NCBI GenBank assembly: GCA_900542835.1
Contig: UQPB01000033.1
Coordinates: 1 to 37,467 of the forward strand
Origin: an uncultured Pelosinus sp.
Lineage (GTDB): Bacteria > Bacillota > Negativicutes > Sporomusales > Acetonemataceae
Length of the DNA: 37,467 bases
Direction: 5' to 3'
The translations under genes and the position numbers were made by a program. Positions 31,798-37,467 of the stretch are shown here, in pieces. Position 1 is the stretch's first letter. Each line of letters begins with the position of its first letter. The notes below the pieces were generated by a model. The model had not been told where the DNA came from. It was given only the letters and a program-made list of their open reading frames with translations, and made no database searches.

Positions 31798-31941
31798 GTG
31801 AGAGAGTTCTGGCGAAATTTCCGCGCCTGGCTGCGGGACGAAAAGACACGGTTTGATATGATCGACCGTCTGCGGGCGCTGCTGTTTTTAGTGGCGGTAA
31901 TGTGGCTGGTTAAACAGCTGCTGGACTTGCTGCTGCAATAA
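31798..31941 (+). CDS. 47-residue single-pass membrane peptide, unknown
   Basis: The GTG at 31798 follows CGGGAGGTG by about 4-5 bases. The peptide has an amphipathic, charged N-terminal half (REFWRNFRAWLRDEKTRFD) and a hydrophobic helix (ALLFLVAVMWLVKQLLDLLL, about 27-46). It sits 14 bases after the adaptor gene and 31 before nadD. The good ribosome-binding site and the clear amphipathic design suggest a real small membrane protein, perhaps a companion of the adaptor. No family is recognised. Confidence 0.6.
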   Translation: MREFWRNFRAWLRDEKTRFDMIDRLRALLFLVAVMWLVKQLLDLLLQ

Positions 31942-31972
31942 AGATCGGCAAACAAGTTTGGAGACGATAACG

Positions 31973-32590
31973 ATGAAGGGGCAACAACGATTGGGGATCA
32001 TGGGGGGGACCTTTGATCCGATCCATCACGGCCATTTGATAACCGCCGAATTTGTGCGGACCGAGCTGGACCTGGATAAGGTTCTGTTTATCCCCGCCGG
32101 TTCGCCGCCGCATAAACAGGGAAAACCGATAACCGCAACTGCCCATCGTTATGCGATGACGCAGCTGGCAACGCAGTCCAATCCTTTTTTCGAAGTATTG
32201 CCGGTGGAAATTGAGCGTTCCGGCCTCTCCTATACGATCGATACGGTCAGGCGGCTGCTGCAGCAATATGGCTTTGACACAGAACTGTTCTGCATTGCCG
32301 GCGCGGATGCGATCAGGGATTTGCTGACTTGGAAAGATGCGGAAGCACTGCTGGATTTATGCTGCTTTGCCGCTGCCGGCCGTCCCGGCGATTCTGATGC
32401 GGCTGCGGCGACGCTGGCGCGTTTGGGGGAAAAAGGCCGTAGGCGGATTATCCGCGTTGACACGCCACAGCTGGATATTTCGGCAACCGCCATCCGCGAA
32501 CGGCTGCGGCGCGGCCTGTCGGTGCGGTATCTGGTTCCCGATACGGTCGCCGCTTACATTGATAAAGAACGTCTGTATGCAAACCAATAG
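31973..32590 (+). CDS. nadD: Nicotinate-nucleotide adenylyltransferase
   Basis: 205 residues. It joins ATP and nicotinate mononucleotide in NAD synthesis. The nucleotidyltransferase signature is GGTFDPIHHGH (11-21), and ISATAIRERLRRG corresponds to the ISSTxIR motif. The ATG at 31973 lies 9 bases after GGAG (31960-31963); a TTG at 31958 would precede that site. Clustering with proBA and yqeK-rsfS is common in Firmicutes. Confidence 0.95.
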   Translation: MKGQQRLGIMGGTFDPIHHGHLITAEFVRTELDLDKVLFIPAGSPPHKQGKPITATAHRYAMTQLATQSNPFFEVLPVEIERSGLSYTIDTVRRLLQQYGFDTELFCIAGADAIRDLLTWKDAEALLDLCCFAAAGRPGDSDAAAATLARLGEKGRRRIIRVDTPQLDISATAIRERLRRGLSVRYLVPDTVAAYIDKERLYANQ

Positions 32591-32677
32591 CTTGACTTCC
32601 AGGTGTTGGGCGGAATAATTAATCTGGTTTCGCAAATAATGTGTATGTATTCCTACGAAGAAGAGGTGAGTTTTTCA

Positions 32678-32929
32678 ATGGCGGCAACTTTATATGTTGG
32701 TAATCTGCCGTGGTCAACAACCGATACTCTGCTTACGGAAGCTTTCCGCGAGTATGGGACGGTTCACTCCAGCCGGATCATTACCGACAAAGAAACCGGA
32801 CGATCCCGCGGCTTTGGCTTTGTCGAAGTTGAGGACAGCGATGTGGAAGCGATGATCGCCGGTATGAATGGCAAAGATTTTGGCGGGCGCCAGTTAGTGG
32901 TCAATGAGGCGAAACCGCGGCAAAATTAA
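32678..32929 (+). CDS. Single-RRM RNA-binding protein
   Basis: 83 residues, one RNA recognition motif. RNP2 is LYVGNL (5-10) and RNP1 is RSRGFGFV (42-49), with both aromatic residues present. There is no Gly-rich tail. Bacterial single-RRM proteins of this size are often cold- or stress-related RNA chaperones, but the role here is unknown. AAGAGGTGAG precedes the ATG. It has its own terminator and is likely an independent unit between nadD and yqeK. Confidence 0.9.
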   Translation: MAATLYVGNLPWSTTDTLLTEAFREYGTVHSSRIITDKETGRSRGFGFVEVEDSDVEAMIAGMNGKDFGGRQLVVNEAKPRQN

Positions 32930-32935
32930 GCCTTG

Positions 32936-32966
32936 GCCTCTCCCTTGCGGGAGAGGCTTTAATTTT
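32936..32966 (+). terminator. Terminator after the RRM gene
   Basis: A perfect 9-bp stem (32936-32944 with 32949-32957) and a TTGC loop, followed by TTTAATTTT. Confidence 0.85.
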
Positions 32967-32971
32967 AGCCT

Positions 32972-32999
32972 TTATCAACGTCGTCAAATATGGTACAAT
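32972..32999 (+). promoter_or_regulatory. Promoter before yqeK
   Basis: TTATCA (32972-32977), 16 bases, TACAAT (32994-32999), with TG two bases before the -10 (extended form). Confidence 0.45.
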
Positions 33000-33036
33000 T
33001 TTGTCCGACAGACAGAGAAAAAGGCGGGTGAATGCC

Positions 33037-33606
33037 GTGACGCTGCAGCAAATTCGACAAAATTTGAAGACCAGGCTCTCGGCTCGCCGCTTTGAGCATA
33101 CCATTGGTGTCAGCGAAACGGCCGCTCATCTGGCGGGACGCTATGGCGCTGACGTTGACAAGGCCCGACTGGCAGGTCTGCTGCATGATTGCGCGCGGGA
33201 GATGCCCAGGAATACCCTGTTGCGAACGGCTGAGGCCTTTGGTATAGTGGTGGGGAGAATCGAACGACGGGAGCTGGCGCTTCTGCATGCTCCCATTGGT
33301 GCCCATTTGGCGCAGACGGTCTATGGGGTATCTGATCGGGAAATTATTGATGCGATTGCCTCACATACCGTGGGCGGGCCTAATCTGAGTCTGCTGTCGA
33401 TGATTGTCTATTTAGCCGATTATATTGAACCGACGCGAAGTTTTCCCGGCGTGGACAAGCTCCGCTCATTGGCTGCGAACGATTTGAACGCTGCCATGCT
33501 GGAGTCCTATGACCATAGCATCAATTATATCATCAGCCGTGGCGGACTTATTCATCCGGCTACGGTGGAAGGGCGCAACGAGCTGCTGCTGCGGCGCGAC
33601 AGTTAA
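33037..33606 (+). CDS. yqeK: YqeK-type HD-domain diadenosine tetraphosphatase
   Basis: 189 residues. It starts at GTG 33037, 8 bases after GGCGGG. The HD domain shows His21 (RFEHTIGV), His50-Asp51 (LLHDCA) and a later His and Asp (SHTVGG, VYLADYIEPTR). YqeK proteins cleave Ap4A symmetrically. It begins the yqeK-lcp-rsfS-cvfB run typical of Firmicutes. Confidence 0.9.
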   Translation: MTLQQIRQNLKTRLSARRFEHTIGVSETAAHLAGRYGADVDKARLAGLLHDCAREMPRNTLLRTAEAFGIVVGRIERRELALLHAPIGAHLAQTVYGVSDREIIDAIASHTVGGPNLSLLSMIVYLADYIEPTRSFPGVDKLRSLAANDLNAAMLESYDHSINYIISRGGLIHPATVEGRNELLLRRDS

Positions 33607-33644
33607 GCCTGATCCCGCGAGGCAAGAAGAAAGGGGCGTTTCTC

Positions 33645-34646
33645 ATGAAGAACCGGGAGCCGCGAATCCGTTATCGTATCCGCTGGCGGCGCGTCTTTTT
33701 GCTGGCGGCTCTGTTCTGCGTTACCGTTACCGCTTTCACGGGCGGGTTGCTTTACTTCTATGCCGATTCGCTTAAGCCGGTTTCCACCGGCGGTTCTTCC
33801 GCCGGGGCCGAACTCAAGACTGATGAGGCATTAAAAGATCGCGTCAACATCCTGCTGCTGGGAGTCGACGATCCGGATCCGGATACGCCAGGCGCCGTAG
33901 CCAGGCGCTCCGATACGATGATTGTCGCCAGTGTGAATCCGAAGGATGGAACTGCCAGTCTGCTGTCTATTCCCCGTGACACCCGCGTAGTTATACCGGG
34001 ACGTCAGGGGCTGGATAAAATTACGCATGCCTATGCTTATGGCGGCGCGTCACTGGCGACGCAAACCGTGGAGCAACTGCTGGGAGTCCCTATCAGTTAT
34101 TACACGGCAATCGACTGGCGCGGCTTTATTCAAGTCATTGATATTCTCGGCGGCGTAGATCTGTACGTTGAGCATGATATGCGCTATGCCGATCCGTACG
34201 CTAACCTGACAATCGAGTTAAATAAAGGTTATCAACATCTTGACGGCGAGAAAGCCGGCCAATATGTGCGGTTCAGGCATGATGAACTGGGGGATATCGG
34301 CCGCGTGCAGCGCCAGCAGCGCTTTCTTCAGGCGCTGTCGGATGAATTGCTGCAGGTGGGAACCGTATTGAAGATTCCTTCGCTGGTGAGCACTGTCAAT
34401 CAGTATGTCACCACTGATATGAACCTGTTTACGATGTTGAAGCTGGCAAACACGATGAAAACCATGCGGCATGGCAGCTTGAAGACTGAAATGCTGCCCG
34501 GCAGCTTTGCGGAGATCGACGGCTTAAGCTATTGGGTGCCTGATCAGCGAGAAACCCGCCGGCTGGTACAGCGGATGTTCATCGATCAGGCGGCGCCCAC
34601 TGTTGGCCGCAATGCCGCCGATTCACGCATTCCCTATCTGAATTGA
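33645..34646 (+). CDS. LytR-CpsA-Psr (LCP) family protein
   Basis: 333 residues, with a cytoplasmic basic N-terminus and one membrane helix (about 17-39). The extracytoplasmic LCP domain (about 70-250) carries the arginine-rich polyprenyl-phosphate-binding residues: NILLLGVDDPD, RRSDTMIVASVNP, SIPRDTRVVIPG and VRFRHDELGDIGRVQRQQ. LCP proteins transfer glycopolymers from lipid carriers to peptidoglycan or other acceptors. The acceptor in a diderm is uncertain. It starts at ATG 33645. Confidence 0.9.
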   Translation: MKNREPRIRYRIRWRRVFLLAALFCVTVTAFTGGLLYFYADSLKPVSTGGSSAGAELKTDEALKDRVNILLLGVDDPDPDTPGAVARRSDTMIVASVNPKDGTASLLSIPRDTRVVIPGRQGLDKITHAYAYGGASLATQTVEQLLGVPISYYTAIDWRGFIQVIDILGGVDLYVEHDMRYADPYANLTIELNKGYQHLDGEKAGQYVRFRHDELGDIGRVQRQQRFLQALSDELLQVGTVLKIPSLVSTVNQYVTTDMNLFTMLKLANTMKTMRHGSLKTEMLPGSFAEIDGLSYWVPDQRETRRLVQRMFIDQAAPTVGRNAADSRIPYLN

Positions 34647-34662
34647 CGCCCGATCGGGCGTC
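34645..34662. repeat. 18-bp perfect GC-rich palindrome
   Basis: GACGCCC-GATC-GGGCGTC reads the same on both strands. It overlaps the LCP stop codon and has no T tract after it. It may be an mRNA-stabilising hairpin or a protein-binding site. Confidence 0.45.
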
Positions 34663-34727
34663 GTACATAATCTGACCTGACTGTGAAAAAAATACATATG
34701 CGGCTTATTTGGCCGCGGGAGGGTGCT

Positions 34728-35081
34728 ATGACCGAAAAAATTGAAAAAATTGCCGAACTAATTGCTCAGGCCGCCGGAGATAAGAAAGCGCGTGATATTG
34801 CGATCCTTGATATGACTAATATTTCGCCGGTTACCGATTTTTTTGTTGTCGCCAGTGCCGGCACTGTTATTCAAGCACAGGCGGTTGCCGACAATATCGA
34901 AGACGTGCTTGCCGAAGCCGGCGTTGAACTGCTGCGCAAAGAAGGCTTCCGTGACTCGCGCTGGATCCTGCTTGACTACGGTGATGCCGTAGCCCATATT
35001 TTTGTGCAGGAAGATCGGGAATTTTATAATTTGGAACGTTTGTGGGGCGACGCCAAGGTCCGCCATTTTGAGGTAAAATGA
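34728..35081 (+). CDS. rsfS: Ribosomal silencing factor RsfS
   Basis: 117 residues. It binds L14 and blocks subunit joining under starvation. DMTNISPVTDFFVVASAGT and the C-terminal AHIFVQEDREFYNLERLWGDA are family hallmarks. GGGAGGG (34717-34723) marks the ATG at 34728; upstream in-frame starts are excluded. The stop overlaps cvfB. Confidence 0.95.
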   Translation: MTEKIEKIAELIAQAAGDKKARDIAILDMTNISPVTDFFVVASAGTVIQAQAVADNIEDVLAEAGVELLRKEGFRDSRWILLDYGDAVAHIFVQEDREFYNLERLWGDAKVRHFEVK

Positions 35082-35953
35082 TGGCGACGAACAAGCTGCA
35101 GCCTGGCGAGGTGATCAGCCTGCGCGCCGTACGCGCGTCGGCTCTCGGCGTTTTTCTTGATGCGGGCACCGGCCGGACCGGCGACGATATTTTGCTGCAT
35201 AAAGCGCAGCAGACACAGGAGGTCTCTGTTGGCGACGAGGTAACCGTATACTTATACCTTGATCCCAAGGAACGCCTTACTGCCAGCATGCACCTGCCGC
35301 AAATGCAGGAAGGCCAGATCGCCCGTGTCAAGGTAATTAATAAAACCCGCGACGGCGCGTTTGTCGATATTGGCGCGGAACGCGGCGTATTTATGCCATT
35401 TGCGGAAATGCGCGGCAATGTTAAAATTGGCGAAACAGTCTGGGTCAGGCTGTATCGGGATAAATCAGGGCGGCAGGCTGTCAGTATGGATGTCGATGAA
35501 GCGATCCGGAAAGCGGCCAAAGCTGCGATGGGCGTTAAAGTCGGCGATACCGTCAGCGGCTCAGTCTATAATATGGTGGAAGAAGGCGCTTTTTTACTGA
35601 CCCGGGAGCGTTGGCTGGCGTTTCTGCACCGCGATGAAATGACGCGGATTCCGACTGTAGGCGAGGAATTGACGCTGCGGGTAACGTTTGTCCGCGAGGA
35701 CGGACGGCTTAACGCTTCCATGCGGCCGCTGAAAGAAGACGCTATGGAGGCCGATGCCGTCAGGTTGTTGGAAATGATGGCCGTCCGCGGACGTATGCCA
35801 TATACGGATGCGACACCTCCCGACATTATTAAAGCCAAATTTAATCTGAGTAAAGCGGCGTTTAAACGGGCGCTGGGCCGGCTGATGAAAGAAGGCAAAG
35901 TGGAACAGAAAGACGGCTGGACCCAGCTGAAACAACCGGATCAGCCCGAATAA
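35078..35953 (+). CDS. cvfB: CvfB/YitL-type S1 RNA-binding protein
   Basis: 291 residues, close to Bacillus YitL. It has three S1-like beta-barrels (about 3-65, 68-135 and 145-215: QIARVKVINKTRDGAFVDIGAERGVFMP, then VGDTVSGSVYNMVEEGAFL) and a C-terminal winged helix (about 230-290). CvfB binds RNA and affects virulence genes in Staphylococcus. The ATG at 35078 overlaps the rsfS stop; the adjacent ATG at 35081 is an alternative. Confidence 0.88.
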   Translation: MMATNKLQPGEVISLRAVRASALGVFLDAGTGRTGDDILLHKAQQTQEVSVGDEVTVYLYLDPKERLTASMHLPQMQEGQIARVKVINKTRDGAFVDIGAERGVFMPFAEMRGNVKIGETVWVRLYRDKSGRQAVSMDVDEAIRKAAKAAMGVKVGDTVSGSVYNMVEEGAFLLTRERWLAFLHRDEMTRIPTVGEELTLRVTFVREDGRLNASMRPLKEDAMEADAVRLLEMMAVRGRMPYTDATPPDIIKAKFNLSKAAFKRALGRLMKEGKVEQKDGWTQLKQPDQPE

Positions 35954-35990
35954 GCAAGGGCGCGTCGCTGACGCGCCCTTGCTTATCACC
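35950..35990. terminator. Hairpin between converging cvfB and a small minus-strand gene
   Basis: A perfect 17-bp stem (35950-35966 with 35970-35986) and a GCT loop. The cvfB stop codon (35951-35953) lies in the left arm, and the T tract is weak on both strands. Confidence 0.65.
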
Positions 35991-36135
35991 GGGAGTGCTG
36001 CCGACTCTCCGGTTGCGGCTGTTCATTTGCTGTTTTAACGTCCGATTTTTTCGTAGAATCCTTCCATTGCGGCGGTTCCGGATTGTCCGCCCCGTATTCC
36101 GCCAGGAAAGACTGCAGGCTTTGTTGTTTTTCCAT
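35986..36135 (-). CDS. 49-residue hydrophilic peptide, unknown
   Basis: The ATG at 36135 (minus strand) has GGAGGTGA about 5 bases before it. The 49 residues start MEKQQSLQSFLAEYGADNPE, a possible amphipathic helix, and continue as a Gln/Glu/Lys/Pro-rich, likely disordered tail. It has no membrane segment. The strong ribosome-binding site and the position next to a shared terminator support it as a gene. No family is recognised. Confidence 0.6.
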   Translation of the reverse strand: MEKQQSLQSFLAEYGADNPEPPQWKDSTKKSDVKTANEQPQPESRQHSR

Positions 36136-36323
36136 TGCTTCACCTCCGCGTTGTTCTGACTTATCCTCCAGCCGATAACCGGCCGGTGTGGTCTCGCTTC
36201 CGGCAAGCTGCCGCTAGCCGGCTGATTGCGAGTGGATGCTGTTAGTGTTGCCGGATCGGGACAGAATCATGGCGAGGCAATTGAAAAAATACAAAAAAAG
36301 TGTGCTGTCAGTGATTTCAGTAG

Positions 36324-36352
36324 TTGACATTCTGTAACCGCTTGGCTATAAT
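36324..36352 (+). promoter_or_regulatory. Consensus promoter of the tRNA gene
   Basis: Perfect TTGACA (36324-36329), a 17-base spacer, and perfect TATAAT (36347-36352). It is placed 31 bases before the tRNA. Confidence 0.9.
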
Positions 36353-36383
36353 AATATTTGTCCGGTTTTACCGGGGCAAAAAT

Positions 36384-36459
<76 letters not shown>

Positions 36460-36462
36460 AAC

Positions 36463-36500
36463 AAAAGGCCAGGAGTCGTTGAGATTCCTGGCCTTTTCGT
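36463..36500 (+). terminator. Terminator of the tRNA gene
   Basis: A 12-bp stem (36463-36474 with 36486-36497) ends in TTTT; the loop is 11 bases. Confidence 0.85.
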
Positions 36501-36701
36501 GTTTGCGAAACAATCTTTCAGAAGTCGCCAAAAGTCTAAGAATATTTGCGGTTCAGCGGAACCCACATGCCGCCAGGTGCTGCGGCCCTGTGGCTGTTGC
36601 CCCACTGTCACGGTTTGTAACCAGCACGAGAGACGACATAAATAATAAATGATGAACTCGTTATGCCTACTGAACATAAAGTATAGCAGGAGGTGATACT
36701 A
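36501..36701 (+). other. Gap between the tRNA and a small membrane-peptide gene
   Basis: I see no convincing gene or promoter here. An open frame overlapping the tRNA is a shadow. The final bases hold the ribosome-binding site of the next gene. Confidence 0.4.
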
Positions 36702-36863
36702 ATGCTTAAGTGGGCAATTCGTAAATTAGGTCAATTGGCGAAATGGGCGTCTGACACGCAGACGATTGTGCAGGAGAATGAAGAGAGCTTCTCGGCCTGG
36801 AGTCTGGCTGACTTTGGTGCCGGCGTTGCCGTTGGAGCGGGAGTGGCACTAATCTTTTTCTAA
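36702..36863 (+). CDS. 53-residue small membrane peptide, unknown
   Basis: AGGAGGTGA precedes the ATG at 36702 with about 6 bases of spacing, one of the best ribosome-binding sites in the window. The N-terminal half is amphipathic and basic (MLKWAIRKLGQLAKWASD), then acidic (ENEES). The end is a Gly/Ala/Val-rich hydrophobic segment (DFGAGVAVGAGVALIFF, 37-53). No family is recognised; holin-like and membrane-anchoring peptides are possible alternatives. Confidence 0.6.
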   Translation: MLKWAIRKLGQLAKWASDTQTIVQENEESFSAWSLADFGAGVAVGAGVALIFF

Positions 36864-36984
36864 TAATGCCTGTAATGCCTGACTGGCAATGCGAAAACAA
36901 GGTTGTCGCCAAAGTCTGGCAGGAGCGTTTGACCACGGAGACGGGCAAGGCCGGAGGGTGGAAACGCAAGGGATGAAAGAACGA

Positions 36985-37117
36985 TTCACGGAGGACACAG
37001 AGGATACACGGAGGGCACAGAGGAAAAACGGTAATTTTAAATTCTGACCTCTGCGCTCCTCGGTGTCCCTCTATGGGAAAGAGTTTCCTGTTCCCTCCGT
37101 GAAACTCCGTGGTTGGT
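36985..37117. repeat. Imperfect inverted repeat of GGAG/CACAG-type motifs
   Basis: The left arm (about 36985-37023) is a run of CACGGAGG, GACACAGAGG and GGGCACAGAGG units. The right arm (37048-37117) has their complements: CCTCTGCG, CTCCTCGGTGTCC, CCCTCCGTG and CTCCGTGG. The middle is AT-rich. The copies are imperfect. Similar units occur at 36929-36939, 3547-3560 and 37426-37467. Confidence 0.55.
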
Positions 37118-37222
37118 CATCCTGGTGGAAGCCTGGGACGAGGGGCAGAAATAGCTGTTTGCCTGCTTGGGAATGCATATTTGTCTTGCCTCACTTCCAT
37201 GCTATAGATGGGAGGCGATGGC

Positions 37223-37426
37223 GTGACAGCTAATATAGCGACCCTGCGGTTGCAAATCGAGCAATTGCGCAAGCAGCTTGATCAATTGATAAGCGATAAC
37301 GCGTTGACAGATCCGGAGGTAATCTGTGTCAGCCGCGAACTGGATGAAATGCTTAATCACTACCAGAAACTGCTCCAGGATCGGGAAGGGGCTGTTGCAA
37401 AAGCCGGGAAAACGGGAGGCGGTTGA
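37223..37426 (+). CDS. Spo0E-family aspartyl-phosphate phosphatase
   Basis: 67 residues. The start GTG at 37223 lies 7 bases after GGAGG (37211-37215); an ATG at 37208 lies before that site. Spo0E-type proteins are small helical hairpins that dephosphorylate Spo0A~P and so restrain sporulation. The family motif SxELDxxIxxY is present as Ser37-Arg-Glu39-Leu40-Asp41 and Tyr47 (SRELDEMLNHY), with a Leu for the usual Ile. Which of the many paralogues in spore-formers this is cannot be told. Confidence 0.85.
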   Translation: MTANIATLRLQIEQLRKQLDQLISDNALTDPEVICVSRELDEMLNHYQKLLQDREGAVAKAGKTGGG

Positions 37427-37467
37427 CCACGGAGCACACGGATTCCGCCCGGAGAACACGAAGTATA
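37426..37467. repeat. GGAG/CACGGA-type repeat at the right edge
   Basis: ACCACGGAGCACACGG and CCGGAGAACACG resemble the units in the repeat at 36985-37117. It starts at the Spo0E-type stop codon and runs off the window. Confidence 0.45.

Noticed and set aside
36985..37117. CRISPR array
   Set aside because: Units are irregular in length and spacing, with no constant repeat or spacer pattern and no cas genes nearby.

Overview
The window looks like a chromosomal segment of a spore-forming, outer-membrane-bearing Firmicute, most likely a Negativicute of the Sporomusa type. The evidence is the order maf-radC-mreBCD-mrdA-min-rodA, then spoIVFAB, rplU-prp-rpmA, a Spo0B-type gene and obg. That is the Bacillus/Clostridium order, but it carries minE and a periplasmic efflux adaptor, as expected of a diderm. 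A Spo0E-type phosphatase lies near the right end. Taxonomy is inferred from gene content only. Nearly all large genes are on the + strand, with strong GGAGG ribosome-binding sites and many intrinsic terminators.

Bases 1-5700 are accessory metabolism. They hold the end of an upstream membrane-protein gene, two tandem near-identical 449-residue MatC-like dicarboxylate carriers, a CaiB/BaiF-type CoA transferase, and a small PH-like membrane protein. The spaces between them carry hairpin terminators, extended -10 promoters, and a roughly 300-bp structured stretch (3463-3790) that may encode an RNA.

Bases 5700-9560 hold the potassium-uptake pair trkA-trkH behind a folded leader, a zinc-ribbon protein and a DUF4321-like protein. 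Bases 9560-17600 are the cell-shape and division block: maf, radC, mreB, mreC, mreD, mrdA (PBP2), minD, minE and rodA. minC is absent from its usual place, and rodA starts inside the 3' end of minE.

Bases 17600-19000 form a small island: a minus-strand AtpI-like gene, a divergent XRE repressor and a minus-strand 57-residue ORF. The divergent intergenic region carries two copies of the dyad ATGAC-N5-GTCAT laid over promoters, which suggests a self-contained regulatory switch. Bases 19000-28200 return to the conserved block: spoIVFA/spoIVFB behind a sigma-E-like promoter, a two-gene radical SAM/DUF2344 pair, rng, rplU-prp-rpmA, a miniature Spo0B-type protein, obgE and yhbY.

Bases 28300-36000 hold proB-proA, an orphan efflux adaptor with a 47-residue membrane peptide, nadD, an RRM protein, yqeK, an LCP protein, rsfS and cvfB. 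The last 1.5 kb has a 49-residue minus-strand ORF, tRNA-Ala(GGC) behind a consensus promoter, a 53-residue membrane peptide, GGAG/CACAG-rich repeats, and a Spo0E-type gene. No CRISPR array, insertion sequence or prophage was seen. The least explained parts are the XRE operator island, the 3463-3790 structured region and the small-protein genes.
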